DNA of 64,000 nucleotides from Wocania_A sp965224845 (GCA_965224845.1 CBDDAJ010000015.1:707827-771826); one strand, 5' to 3'. Counted from the first letter of the stretch, positions 28,333 to 37,031 are shown. Made by a program: numbers and translations. The notes: generated by a model from the letters alone, not told the origin.

Positions 28333-29322
28333 TTACGAAATCAATTTTACAATGTCTTTAGCGAAATACGAGGCTATAATATCGGCCCCGGCGCGTTTAA
28401 AAGCAGTGGTAGTTTCCATCATAATTTGGTTATGGTCTAACCAGCCGTTTTCTGCCGCAGCTTTTATCATGGCATATTCTCCTGAAACCTGATAAACAGC
28501 AACGGGGACATCAAACTCGTTTTTAATTTCACGAAGTATATCTAAATAAGCTATTCCTGGTTTTACCATGACAATATCGGCACCTTCATCAATATCCATT
28601 TCGGTTTCACGAAGCGCTTCATGCCTGTTGGCAAAATCCATTTGATAGGTTTTTTTGTCTTTTGGAATCTCCTGTAAATCTACTGGAGCAGAATCTAAAG
28701 CATCTCTAAAAGGACCATAAAAAGCAGAAGCATATTTTGCCGAATAACTCATAATGCCTGTATCTGTATAACCATTGTCTTCCAGAGCTTCCCGAATAGT
28801 TAGAATACGTCCGTCCATCATATCGCTGGGTGCTACAAAATCGGCTCCTGCCTGAGCATGAGAAAGACTCATATTGGCTAAAAATTCAGCAGTATTATCA
28901 TTTACTATAACTCCATTTTCAATAATACCATCGTGCCCGTAAATAGAATACGGATCTAAAGCCACATCAGTCATAACTAACATGTCAGGACACACATTTT
29001 TTACCGTTTTTATGGCCCGTTGCATCAATCCGTTTGGGTTTAATGCTTCAATACCTTTGTTATCTTTTAAATTGTCTGGAACTTTTACAAAGAGTAACAC
29101 CGATTTTAATCCTAACCCCCATAATTCTTTTACTTCTTTTTCTAGCAAATCTAAACTATACCGAAAGTAATTAGGCATGGATGCAATTTCTTCTTTAATG
29201 CCTTTGCCTTCAACAACAAAAAGCGGTACTAAAAAATCATTCGGTGTCATAATAGTTTCTCTAACTAAAGAACGAATGGCTTCGTTGCTTCTTAATCGGC
29301 GGTTTCTTTTTAGTGGGAACAT
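28333..29322 (-). CDS. hemB: Porphobilinogen synthase (delta-aminolevulinic acid dehydratase)
   Basis: HemB joins two 5-aminolevulinate molecules to porphobilinogen. I choose the start at 29322 (MFPLKRNRRLRSN, 329 residues), the usual N-terminus; an in-frame ATG at 29388 would add 22 residues with no family match. Key sites are the first lysine in SYSAKYASAFYGPFRDA and the Schiff-base lysine in DIVMVKPGIAYLDI. The region DVALDPYSIYGHDGI lacks the zinc cysteine triad, so the enzyme should be of the Mg2+-type class. It is 72 bases downstream of hemF. Confidence 0.95.
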   Translation of the reverse strand: MFPLKRNRRLRSNEAIRSLVRETIMTPNDFLVPLFVVEGKGIKEEIASMPNYFRYSLDLLEKEVKELWGLGLKSVLLFVKVPDNLKDNKGIEALNPNGLMQRAIKTVKNVCPDMLVMTDVALDPYSIYGHDGIIENGVIVNDNTAEFLANMSLSHAQAGADFVAPSDMMDGRILTIREALEDNGYTDTGIMSYSAKYASAFYGPFRDALDSAPVDLQEIPKDKKTYQMDFANRHEALRETEMDIDEGADIVMVKPGIAYLDILREIKNEFDVPVAVYQVSGEYAMIKAAAENGWLDHNQIMMETTTAFKRAGADIIASYFAKDIVKLIS

Positions 29323-29394
29323 AATAAATTTATGTTTTAAGTTATTTTGATAGGTTTCGACTGTGCTTAACCTAACATTTGGTTTCAATTTGTA

Positions 29395-30297
29395 CTAAAC
29401 CCAATCTTTAGGATTCGTTAAAACTTCAATTAATTTTTCTTCGTCACTTCCGGTTTCAGGGTGATGATTATAAACCCATTGTACATGAGGGGGTAAACTC
29501 ATTAAAATGCTTTCAATACGCCCGTTGGTTTTTAATCCGAATAGAGTGCCTTTATCATGTACCAAATTAAATTCTACATATCGGCCACGACGGATTTCCT
29601 GCCAGTTTCTATGAGCTTGTGTATATGGCATATCTTTTCGTTTTTCAACAATAGGTACATAAGCGTCTAGAAAACTATTACCAACTTCGGTTACAAAGTT
29701 ATACCAATTTTCCATGGTCATGGTATCTGAAGCTTTACAATAATCAAAAAATAAGCCGCCAATACCGCGAGCTTCATTTCTATGTGTATTGTAAAAATAC
29801 GCATCACAGCGTTTCTTATAGGTTTTATAAAAACTGTTATTATGACGATCGCAAGCTGTTTTACAGATATTATGAAAATGGATAGCATCGTCTTCAAACA
29901 AATAATAGGGTGTTAAATCTTGTCCGCCGCCAAACCAGCTATCTGCAATATCACCATTTTCATTATACATTTCAAAATAGCGCCAATTAGCATGCACAGT
30001 TGGAACCATGGGGTTTTTAGGATGTAACACCAAACTTAATCCGCAGGCAAAAAAGTTAGCATTGGTAACTCCAAAATGCTTTTGCATGGTTTCTGGTAAT
30101 TTACCATGAACTGCAGAGATATTTACTCCTCCTTTTTCAAAAACATTACCGTTTTCAATAACCCGGGTTCGTCCGCCGCCACCTTCAGCACGTTTCCAAA
30201 TGTCTTGCTGAAATTTGGCTTTACCATCAATGCTTTCTAGTTTAGATGTGATGGTGTTTTGGAGGTCTTGAATATATTGATAAAATGTGTTCTTCAT
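29395..30297 (-). CDS. hemF: Oxygen-dependent coproporphyrinogen III oxidase
   Basis: HemF decarboxylates two propionates of coproporphyrinogen III to give protoporphyrinogen IX, using O2. The 300 residues show the signature HANWRYFEM (about 100-109), WFGGGQDLTPYYLFEDDA, and RGRYVEFNLVHDKGTLFGLKT. Length and motifs are complete. With the HemJ encoded at 42.7 kb it points to the protoporphyrin-dependent aerobic branch. The gap to the upstream small gene is only 4 bases. Confidence 0.95.
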   Translation of the reverse strand: MKNTFYQYIQDLQNTITSKLESIDGKAKFQQDIWKRAEGGGGRTRVIENGNVFEKGGVNISAVHGKLPETMQKHFGVTNANFFACGLSLVLHPKNPMVPTVHANWRYFEMYNENGDIADSWFGGGQDLTPYYLFEDDAIHFHNICKTACDRHNNSFYKTYKKRCDAYFYNTHRNEARGIGGLFFDYCKASDTMTMENWYNFVTEVGNSFLDAYVPIVEKRKDMPYTQAHRNWQEIRRGRYVEFNLVHDKGTLFGLKTNGRIESILMSLPPHVQWVYNHHPETGSDEEKLIEVLTNPKDWV

Positions 30298-30301
30298 TAA
30301 T

Positions 30302-30649
30302 TTAAATCATTGATTTATTGCAATATGTAGCTGCTTCAAAATCCCGAATATTAATAGCTATAAATGGAATGTTTGGAAACATGGTTTTAAGTCCAGCTAC
30401 AATTTGTTTTGAAAGTTTTGCTTTTTGATCAGTAGTTCTGCCTTCCATTATATTGGCAAATACATGAATAAATGAGGTTTCTTTTCCTCCCACCAAATAG
30501 TTGTTCATGAAAGGGTTAAGTCTTACTTTAATATCATGTTCTTCAAATAACCCAGAATTATTGGCATCATTATGAACCTGAAGTACGACCGATTTTGGGT
30601 CTTGTATTTCTAAAATATCTTTTGAGCAATCAATTACAAAATGTGGCAT
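30302..30649 (-). CDS. 5-carboxymethyl-2-hydroxymuconate isomerase-like (tautomerase superfamily)
   Basis: A 115-residue protein of the CHMI family, which uses an N-terminal proline as catalytic base after Met removal; Pro2 is present (MPHFVIDCS). The family acts in homoprotocatechuate breakdown, but no other gene of that pathway is here. Its position between a GNAT gene (1 base) and hemF (4 bases) suggests a different or auxiliary role in this operon. Function is uncertain; the fold assignment is fairly safe. Confidence 0.75.
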   Translation of the reverse strand: MPHFVIDCSKDILEIQDPKSVVLQVHNDANNSGLFEEHDIKVRLNPFMNNYLVGGKETSFIHVFANIMEGRTTDQKAKLSKQIVAGLKTMFPNIPFIAINIRDFEAATYCNKSMI

Positions 30650-30650
30650 A

Positions 30651-31196
30651 TTAGACTTTTATTTCGTTATATAATTCATAGAGTTCCATGTTTAAAGGAC
30701 TTTTCCCTGTTGGAGTAAATGCTTTTTTTAGTGTTTTTTTCCAGATGAAGTCACAATTCTCAGCAACTTTTACACTGGCATAATTATCTTTATGCACGAT
30801 AATTTGAAGCGTTTTTAAACCTAATGTTTTAAAAGCATATCTGGATAATGTTTTTACCGCCTTTGTTGTTAGCCCTTTACTTTCAAATGGATAACCTATA
30901 CAATAAGCAAATTCACCTTGTTTTTTAATCCAATCTAACTCTTTTAAATAAATTAGGCCTGCTAATACGTTAGTCTCCTTTTCTTTTATGGTGAATAAGA
31001 ATTCTTCTTTTAACTGAAATTGTTTTCCCTTTTTTTTTACAAATGTTTTTGATAAATCTGGCGTCAAATTCTGCTCTAAAGTTTTTGGAAAATACAACTT
31101 TAATCGGTCTTCGTTTGAAACTACAAAATTGCAAATATGCCATCCATCATCAATTTGAATGGGTATAATATTAAAAGCGCCTATACTAAATTGCAT
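30651..31196 (-). CDS. GNAT-family N-acetyltransferase (RimJ/RimL-like)
   Basis: A 181-residue acetyltransferase. The acetyl-CoA-binding region is recognisable at about 112-165 (EFAYCIGYPFESKGLTTKA, then LKTLQIIVHKDNYASVKVAENCDF). The substrate is unknown; relatives act on ribosomal protein N-termini, antibiotics or small metabolites. It overlaps the EI24 gene by 11 bases and is followed by the CHMI-like gene at 1 base. A second, diverged GNAT lies on the other side of the EI24 gene. Confidence 0.8.
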   Translation of the reverse strand: MQFSIGAFNIIPIQIDDGWHICNFVVSNEDRLKLYFPKTLEQNLTPDLSKTFVKKKGKQFQLKEEFLFTIKEKETNVLAGLIYLKELDWIKKQGEFAYCIGYPFESKGLTTKAVKTLSRYAFKTLGLKTLQIIVHKDNYASVKVAENCDFIWKKTLKKAFTPTGKSPLNMELYELYNEIKV

Positions 31197-31944
31197 GTTG
31201 TGGTTTATTATTTAATTGTAGGGCCTCAACTGTTTTTAAGGAAGCTGCGGTTACAGATAATGGCAGTACTAAAATAACACCAATTACTGGAACAAACAGA
31301 AACAGCATAAAAATTAATCCGTTACCAATGGCTAATCCTCGATGTTTACGTACAAACCGCACACTTTCTGCATATTTAAAATGACGCTCTAAAGTATAGT
31401 CCATATTACCAAAACCGGCATAATATGCCTGAACCATAAACAGTAAAATGGTAGAGAATATATTAATCACAGGAATAAACTTTAAAAGCAAAATAGGAAT
31501 GGTTAAAAGCAACTCCATTAATAGGTTTCTGCCATTTATACGAACACCTCGCCATAGCTGTTGCATAAATGAGGTGTCTCTATGCGAATGTACAGGGCTC
31601 CCTGTTAAATGTGCTTCAATTTTTTCGGACACAGGACTCATAAATGGTGCCGATAAGGCCATTATGATATGTTTGAAAAGGATAAGTCCAATAACTAATA
31701 CAATAAGCGCTCCTAGTATATTGCCAATTGTAGCGAAGGCTTCTTTTCCCCAATCCCAAATCCAAATTTTAGCTATAACACCACCAATATTGTCAGATAA
31801 CCCATAGGCAGAGCCAAAAATGATGAGAGCAGTAATAACACTAATAAGCATAGGAATGGCAAAATATTTCCAAAGCTTTAGTTTAGAAATAAGGCTAAAA
31901 GCACCAAAATATGCTTTGATTCCTAATGATATGTTTTTAAACAT
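31186..31944 (-). CDS. EI24/CysZ-like multi-pass membrane protein
   Basis: A 252-residue integral membrane protein of the EI24 domain family, which includes the sulfate transporter CysZ. Hydrophobic stretches are evident at about 24-48, 75-100, 140-180 and 210-235. DYTLERHFKYAESVRFVRKHRGLAIGNG is a family-like cytoplasmic loop. CysZ-type sulfate transport would fit, but no cys genes are near. It lies between two GNAT genes, overlapping both (8 and 11 bases), inside the haem run. Confidence 0.75.
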   Translation of the reverse strand: MFKNISLGIKAYFGAFSLISKLKLWKYFAIPMLISVITALIIFGSAYGLSDNIGGVIAKIWIWDWGKEAFATIGNILGALIVLVIGLILFKHIIMALSAPFMSPVSEKIEAHLTGSPVHSHRDTSFMQQLWRGVRINGRNLLMELLLTIPILLLKFIPVINIFSTILLFMVQAYYAGFGNMDYTLERHFKYAESVRFVRKHRGLAIGNGLIFMLFLFVPVIGVILVLPLSVTAASLKTVEALQLNNKPQHAI

Positions 31945-32491
31945 TTTTGCTTTTTAAATAATCGGTTTTCAGCAAACCAAAATACATAACATCTTCAAAC
32001 TTGTCTTGAAAGCCTTTATATTCTTCTCGTAAAACCCCTTCTTTCTGAAACCCATTTTTAATGGCAACTTTTTGACTTGCAATATTTTCAGGAGCAATAC
32101 GCAAAAACACTTTATTTATATGTAGTACGTCAAAACAATAAGTTACAACTTCGGATGTGAATTTTGACACGATCCCTTTTCCTGCAGCGTGTTCTGAAAT
32201 AAAATACCCTATCTCGCACTTTTCTACATGGTTGTCAATATTTTTGATATTAATCAAACCAACAAGATCATTTGTTTGTGCGTGTTTTATAAAAAAAGAA
32301 AAATGGTTTCCTTTGCTTTCTTCTGAGATCCATTCATCAAATAGTATTTTGGCCCCTTGTTGTGTTTCACATCTTTTTACGGTTCCAGCAAATCCTTTTT
32401 CTATGTATGTTTTATTGGTATAAATTAAATCTAAAAAAGCTTCAAAAGAAACAGTATTAATGCGTTCTAATTTATAATCAAAAAGACTCAC
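31937..32491 (-). CDS. GNAT-family N-acetyltransferase (RimJ/RimL-like), second copy
   Basis: A 184-residue acetyltransferase with the motif region KCEIGYFISEHAAGKGIVSKF (about 108-128) and the C-terminal N-IASQKVAIKNGFQKEGVLREEY typical of RimJ/RimL proteins. It starts 12 bases after the hemE stop and overlaps the EI24 gene by 8 bases. It is only distantly similar to the GNAT at 30651, so the pair is not a recent duplication. The substrate is unknown. Confidence 0.82.
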   Translation of the reverse strand: MSLFDYKLERINTVSFEAFLDLIYTNKTYIEKGFAGTVKRCETQQGAKILFDEWISEESKGNHFSFFIKHAQTNDLVGLINIKNIDNHVEKCEIGYFISEHAAGKGIVSKFTSEVVTYCFDVLHINKVFLRIAPENIASQKVAIKNGFQKEGVLREEYKGFQDKFEDVMYFGLLKTDYLKSKNV

Positions 32492-32502
32492 AGCTTCACA
32501 AA

Positions 32503-33528
32503 TTAATTATTATATGCTTTTACGGCATCTACAAATGCTTTAGCATTATCTAGCGGGATATTTGGTAAAATACCATGACCGAGGTTTACAATGTATTTGT
32601 CTTTCCCAAAAGCGTCTATCATTTGGTGCACCATTTTTTTAATTTCTGCCGGTGGAGATAATAATCTTGAAGGATCAAAATTACCTTGTAGTGTTATATT
32701 ACCACCAGTTAAATAACGTGCATTTCGTGCAGAACAGGTCCAGTCTATCCCTAAAGCAGAAGCATTAGATTTTGCCATTTCACCAAGTGCAAACCAACAG
32801 CCTTTACCAAAGGCAATTACCGGAGCGTCGTCTTTTAGAGCTTCTATAATTTGGTTAATGTATTGCCAGGAAAATTCTTGATAATCGGTTGGCGATAGCA
32901 TGCCTCCCCAGGAATCAAAAACCTGAACCGCATTAACTCCAGCTTTTACTTTTTCTTTTAAATAGGCAATGGTTGTATCGGTTATTTTTTGGAGCAATTG
33001 ATGTGCAGCAATTGGGTTTGTAAAACATAATTCTTTGGCCTTATCAAAAGTTTTACTGCCTTGACCTTGTACACAATAACAAAGGATGGTCCATGGCGAA
33101 CCTGCAAAACCTATTAAAGGAATCTCATCGTTTAATAACTCTTTAGTAGCTTTTATGGCTTGATAAACGTAATCTAGCTCAACCTTTACATCTGGAACAA
33201 TAACCTTATCGACATCTTTTTGAGTACGTACAGGGTTTGGTAGATACGGACCGAAATTAGGTTTCATTTGCACCTCAATATTCATGGCTTGAGGAATTAC
33301 CAAAATATCGCTAAATAAAATGGCAGCATCCATACCGTAACGACGAATAGGTTGTACTGTAATTTCACTAGCTAATTCTGGAGTTCTGCATCGTGTGAAA
33401 AAATCGTATTTCTCGCGAATAGCCATAAACTCCGGCAAATAACGCCCTGCTTGACGCATCATCCATACTGGAGGTCGATTAACGGTTTCGCCTTTTAATG
33501 CTCTTAAAAATAAATCGTTTTTAATCAT
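32503..33528 (-). CDS. hemE: Uroporphyrinogen decarboxylase
   Basis: HemE removes four carboxyl groups from uroporphyrinogen III. The 341-residue form starting at 33528 (MIKNDLFLRALKGE) is chosen because it matches the family N-terminus. An upstream ATG at 33573 adds 15 residues coded by a repeat-like sequence. Signatures are PPVWMMRQAGRYLPEF (about 20-35) and the substrate-binding aspartate in AILFSDILVIPQAM, with HGILPN near the end. Between it and hemCD lie a broken S23 gene and a heptamer repeat. Confidence 0.95.
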   Translation of the reverse strand: MIKNDLFLRALKGETVNRPPVWMMRQAGRYLPEFMAIREKYDFFTRCRTPELASEITVQPIRRYGMDAAILFSDILVIPQAMNIEVQMKPNFGPYLPNPVRTQKDVDKVIVPDVKVELDYVYQAIKATKELLNDEIPLIGFAGSPWTILCYCVQGQGSKTFDKAKELCFTNPIAAHQLLQKITDTTIAYLKEKVKAGVNAVQVFDSWGGMLSPTDYQEFSWQYINQIIEALKDDAPVIAFGKGCWFALGEMAKSNASALGIDWTCSARNARYLTGGNITLQGNFDPSRLLSPPAEIKKMVHQMIDAFGKDKYIVNLGHGILPNIPLDNAKAFVDAVKAYNN

Positions 33529-33530
33529 AT

Positions 33531-33564
33531 TTAGCTGTTTGCTTTTGGCTCTTAGCTGTTTGCT
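33531..33564. repeat. 13-bp direct repeat at the hemE side of the S23 module
   Basis: ttagctgtttgct occurs at 33531-33543 and again at 33552-33564. Between them is gcttttggct (33541-33550), which recurs exactly at 33941-33950 on the other side of the S23 gene. The repeat forms the 5' leader of hemE. Confidence 0.7.
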
Positions 33565-33572
33565 AAAAAGCA

Positions 33573-33930
33573 TTATCTGTTTTTGATTTTATTAATTAAA
33601 CTGTTAATCATTTTTGCTTCTTTTTGTATTAAATCAAAAATGATTTTGAGCTCGTTTTCTTCTATAAATTTTAACTCTTGACTAATAATTAATTGAGTTT
33701 CTACTTCAAATAAAGAACCCATTGCAATTTCTAAAAATCGTTTGAATTCAATTTCACTATGCCTACTGCAACCTTCAGCTATATTTGAAGGAATAGAAAC
33801 TACAGCTCTTGTAAATTTGACTCTTTATACCAAACTTTTCTTCAGAGGGTAATTTATGTGATAATTGATATACTTGCTTTACAAGCTCAATACCATTCTT
33901 CCAAATGTCTAGTTTTTTAAAGTCTTTCAT
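33573..33930 (-). pseudogene. S23-type four-helix-bundle protein gene, frameshifted
   Basis: Read on the minus strand it begins MKDFKKLDIWKNGIELVKQVY and continues to KFGIKSQ. It then needs a one-base correction, an extra T near 33813-33818, to continue TRAVVSIPSNIAEGCSRHSEIEFKRFLEIAMGSLFEVETQL and end KIKNR. The corrected length is 118 residues, the norm for the four-helix-bundle family first seen in rRNA intervening sequences (S23/IVP). As it stands the first frame stops shortly after the slip. It sits between hemCD and hemE, flanked by short repeats. Function of the family is unknown. Confidence 0.85.
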
Positions 33931-33940
33931 TATTATTCTG

Positions 33941-33971
33941 GCTTTTGGCTATTTGCCTTTAGCTTTTAGTA
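33941..33971. repeat. Repeat-like flank on the hemCD side of the S23 module
   Basis: gcttttggct (33941-33950) is identical to 33541-33550, and the following atttgcctttagctttta resembles the ttagctgtttgct repeats of the other flank. Together they bracket the S23 gene. Confidence 0.6.
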
Positions 33972-33998
33972 ATATTTCATTATTTATAAGTAATCTTG

Positions 33999-34072
33999 CT
34001 AACAACTAACAACTAACAACTAACAACTAACAACTAACAACTAACAACTAACAACTAACAACTAACAACTAA
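33999..34072. repeat. Heptamer microsatellite (CTAACAA)x10
   Basis: Ten perfect tandem copies of ctaacaa run from 33999 to 34068 and are followed by ctaa. The hemCD stop codon (TAG, 34069-34071 on the minus strand) is formed by the last partial unit. Seven is not a multiple of three, but the repeat lies 3' of the stop, so copy-number change would alter only the transcript after it. Confidence 0.95.
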
Positions 34073-35643
34073 ACATAATATTCATTCACCAACTCAATAA
34101 CGCTTTCCACGGTTGGCACCTTAGCTACTCTAACATCTTTAAAATGCTTTTTTGCCTCTTTTGCTGTGGTTTCTCCAATGCAAAACGCAATAACCTCTTC
34201 ATTATTTTTTTGAATAAAGCTCTGCACTGTTGATGGGCTATAAAACATTACACTTTCAATAGAATCATCAACGTTTACACCGTCAAACTTAGTTTGATAA
34301 GCTTCAACTTCGTTAACTTTTATATTGTTTTTTTCCAAAATAGTTGGCAAATCGTCTAGCCTTAAATCGCTACAAAAAAAAGTAGCTTCTGCTCCTTCTA
34401 TATATTCAACTAAATATTCAGCTAGTTTTTTTGCATTTTTTTCAAAATGAGTAACCTTACCAATTTTTTGTTCTATTAATCGTTTAGTGCGCCTTCCAAC
34501 ACAGTAAATATTTTTAAATTGTAACTCGGCAGCAGAATAGTTAGTCACTAAAGATTCTACCGCATTTTTACTTGTTATAATAACATTTTTAATTTCGTTT
34601 TTTAAGAATCTGGGATGAATCCTATTTAAACTAATCTTTATAAAATCGGTACTTTCAACTTTTACTTTTTCATGAAAGAGTAAGCGTTGACTTTCGGTGA
34701 ATGATTTTGTAGAATATACATTGGTTTTCTTGTTAGAATATTTAATGTTATCCATTAATCGTTTACCGCCACGTTCTATAACAAAATTGGCACAAAATGC
34801 GGCTATATCGCTGTGTTCTCCTAACTTTTTAACACGAGTAACATCAATTCTTTTTGAACCGTCTTCGCTCAATAAAACACCTTTAAAGACCACTTCTTCA
34901 TTTTTTATATAAGCGAGGGCACCAATAGGAGCGGTACAGCCCCCTTCTAATTTATTCAAAAATTCACGTTCAATAGTCGTGCAAATTTCAGTTTCCTCAT
35001 GGTTGAGTTCTGCGCAAATGGCTCTTACAGCTTCGTCTTCTTCTAAAGCAGTAATCATTATGGCTCCTTGTGCTGGCGCAGGAATCATCCAATCTAAGTT
35101 TATGGCTTCCTCAGGTCTAATACCAATACGGCCTATTCCGGCGGCTGCGAAAATCGCACCATTCCAATCGTTATTTTTTACCTTTTCTAAACGCGAGTTT
35201 ACATTGCCTCTTAAATCTACAATAGTGTGTGTAGGGTAACGGTTTAACCACTGGGCTTTTCGGCGTAAACTACCAGTTGCTATTACTGCATTTTTAGCAC
35301 TTAAAAACTCTTCATTATTTTTAAAAACCAGGGTGTCGTTAACATTACCACGTTTTAAAACGGCCGTTTGCACAATGCCTTTGGGTAAAATGGTTGGAAC
35401 ATCTTTTAAGGAATGTACTGCAATATCAATATCATGATTTAACATGGCAATGTCAAGAGTACGTGTAAAAATCCCTGTGATACCAAGCTCGTATAAAGGT
35501 TTATCTAAAACAATATCGCCCGTTGCTTTTACAGGAACAAGTTGCGTATTATGACCAAGGTTTTCGAGTTGTTGTTGTACTATTTTGGCTTGCCACAGTG
35601 CTAATTCACTATCGCGTGTACCAATTCTTATGGGTTTAGACAT
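34069..35643 (-). CDS. hemC-hemD: Hydroxymethylbilane synthase fused to uroporphyrinogen-III synthase
   Basis: One 524-residue protein carries two successive haem enzymes. HemC (about 1-300) begins IRIGTRDSELALWQAK and has the cofactor-binding C236 in EGGCTAPIGALAY. HemD (about 305-524) is the more variable part, with KNVIITSKNAVESL, YCVGRRTKRLIEQ and MFYSPSTVQSFI. Fusion would channel the unstable hydroxymethylbilane. Both halves look complete. The start overlaps hemA by 8 bases, so translation is probably coupled. The TAG stop falls at the edge of the heptamer repeat. Confidence 0.93.
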   Translation of the reverse strand: MSKPIRIGTRDSELALWQAKIVQQQLENLGHNTQLVPVKATGDIVLDKPLYELGITGIFTRTLDIAMLNHDIDIAVHSLKDVPTILPKGIVQTAVLKRGNVNDTLVFKNNEEFLSAKNAVIATGSLRRKAQWLNRYPTHTIVDLRGNVNSRLEKVKNNDWNGAIFAAAGIGRIGIRPEEAINLDWMIPAPAQGAIMITALEEDEAVRAICAELNHEETEICTTIEREFLNKLEGGCTAPIGALAYIKNEEVVFKGVLLSEDGSKRIDVTRVKKLGEHSDIAAFCANFVIERGGKRLMDNIKYSNKKTNVYSTKSFTESQRLLFHEKVKVESTDFIKISLNRIHPRFLKNEIKNVIITSKNAVESLVTNYSAAELQFKNIYCVGRRTKRLIEQKIGKVTHFEKNAKKLAEYLVEYIEGAEATFFCSDLRLDDLPTILEKNNIKVNEVEAYQTKFDGVNVDDSIESVMFYSPSTVQSFIQKNNEEVIAFCIGETTAKEAKKHFKDVRVAKVPTVESVIELVNEYYV

Positions 35644-36898
35644 TTTTTGTTGAAGGTTCTAGCTGAAACACTTTTTTTATAAGTTCGAGACTGTCGTCTG
35701 TAGAAATATTGTCATCTTTTAAATGATGAGCAAAATGATTGGTAATTTTTTGAATGATGTTATTACTAATTATTTCAGCTTGTTGTTCGTTAAAGTCTGA
35801 TAATTTTTTTCGCTGTGTATCCAGCTCAGCAACTTTAAAGTCGTTTAACTTATGTTTTAATGCTTTAATTGTAGGCGCAAATTTTCTGGTTTCTAACCAA
35901 TCATTAAATTCAGTATTAATATCTTCAATAATCGATTCAGCCATAGGGATATGCTTTTTTCTTTCTTCTAAGGTCTGATCGGTTAGTTTTGATAAATGAT
36001 CTAAATGAACTAAGGACACATTTTCTAATTCATTTACATTCTCGTCTACATTTTTGGGAATTGATAAATCTAGAATTAATAGTGGTTTTGTAGATTGAAT
36101 AATGTGTTTGTCTATTGTAGGGCGTTGAGCGCCTGTAGCTACAATTAGAATATCAGAGGTGTTAATTTCTTCTTGTAAATTGGCGTAATCTTTTACAATT
36201 AAATTAAACTTTCCTGCAATTTGCTCTGCTTTAGTTTTTGTTCTGTTAATTAATGTGATATGCTCGTTTTTGGTATGCTTTACAAGGTTTTCACAAGTGT
36301 TTCTTCCTATTTTTCCGGTACCAAAAAGAAGAATGTTTTTGTTTGAAACCGCTTCAATAGTATTTAAAATGTACTGAACCGATGCAAAGGATACAGAGGT
36401 TGCGCCTGATGAAATATTAGTTTCGGTTTTAATACGTTTACTGGCCTGAATCACAGCATTTACCAAACGTTCTGAAAAATGGTTTAGCAAACCAAACGTT
36501 CTTGAAAGTTTAGCACTTTTTTTAAGCTGACTAATAATTTCAAAATCACCTAAAATTTGGCTATCTAATCCAGAACCTACACGAAACATATGAGCAATGG
36601 CTTCTTTGTTTTTATAAACGTAAGCTACTTTTTGAAAGGCTTCAACTGTACCTCTTGTATTATCACAAAGCAATTGGATAAGCTGAAAAGGATGCTGTGC
36701 AAAACCATAAATTTCTGTCCTGTTACAAGTTGAAGTAACAACCAAGCTTTCAATATCATTCTCTTTGGCCTGATTCATAAGGGCTAACATTGAATCTTGG
36801 TCCAAACTAAAGCGTCCTCTTATTTCGGCATCGGCCTTTTTATAACTTAAACCAATAGCATAAAAGTAATTACTTCTTGATATATTATATTTTTGCAT
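35636..36898 (-). CDS. hemA: Glutamyl-tRNA reductase
   Basis: HemA reduces glutamyl-tRNA(Glu) to glutamate-1-semialdehyde, the committed step of the C5 haem pathway. The 420 residues include the catalytic C58 in VVTSTCNRTEIYGF, the specificity region HMFRVGSGLDSQILGDFEI, and the NADPH loop LLFGTGKIGRNTCENL (about 193-208). It overlaps hemCD by 8 bases. A well-matched promoter lies just upstream, and the gene is divergent from an AraC-type regulator, which could control it. Confidence 0.95.
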   Translation of the reverse strand: MQKYNISRSNYFYAIGLSYKKADAEIRGRFSLDQDSMLALMNQAKENDIESLVVTSTCNRTEIYGFAQHPFQLIQLLCDNTRGTVEAFQKVAYVYKNKEAIAHMFRVGSGLDSQILGDFEIISQLKKSAKLSRTFGLLNHFSERLVNAVIQASKRIKTETNISSGATSVSFASVQYILNTIEAVSNKNILLFGTGKIGRNTCENLVKHTKNEHITLINRTKTKAEQIAGKFNLIVKDYANLQEEINTSDILIVATGAQRPTIDKHIIQSTKPLLILDLSIPKNVDENVNELENVSLVHLDHLSKLTDQTLEERKKHIPMAESIIEDINTEFNDWLETRKFAPTIKALKHKLNDFKVAELDTQRKKLSDFNEQQAEIISNNIIQKITNHFAHHLKDDNISTDDSLELIKKVFQLEPSTKNV

Positions 36899-36921
36899 TT
36901 AGTGTTTTGTAATTTCTTAAG

Positions 36922-36953
36922 CAAATGTATATTTATGATTATAAAAAAAACAA
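36922..36953 (-). promoter_or_regulatory. Putative hemA promoter
   Basis: On the minus strand, TTG (36951-36953) and an exact -7 element TACATTTG (36922-36929) are separated by 21 bases. The -7 element is 23 bases from the hemA ATG. This fits the Bacteroidota consensus well apart from the slightly long spacer. Confidence 0.5.
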
Positions 36954-37008
36954 CGCTGAAAGAACTTTTAATATCGTTTCGGGTTTTTTTAGCTCATTTT
37001 TTCTTATA

Positions 37009-37031
37009 ATATGATAAATGTCATATTTTTG
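37009..37031 (+). promoter_or_regulatory. Palindrome overlapping the regulator's -7 element
   Basis: ATATGA-TAAATG-TCATAT (37009-37026) is a perfect 6-6-6 inverted repeat. Its right arm overlaps TATTTTTG (37024-37031), an exact -7 consensus for the AraC gene at 37088. This is a good place for an operator, perhaps for autoregulation. The binding factor is not known. Confidence 0.4.

Noticed and set aside
29323..29388. Longer hemB N-terminus
   Set aside because: The extra 22 residues have no family match, and the start at 29322 gives the usual MFPLKRNRRLR beginning.
33529..33573. Longer hemE N-terminus
   Set aside because: The added 15 residues are coded by the repeated ttagctgtttgct text and do not fit HemE. 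The start at 33528 does.
33999..34072. Regular repeats that might be read as a CRISPR array
   Set aside because: Units are 7 bases long, perfectly adjacent and without spacers, and no cas gene is in the window. It is a microsatellite.
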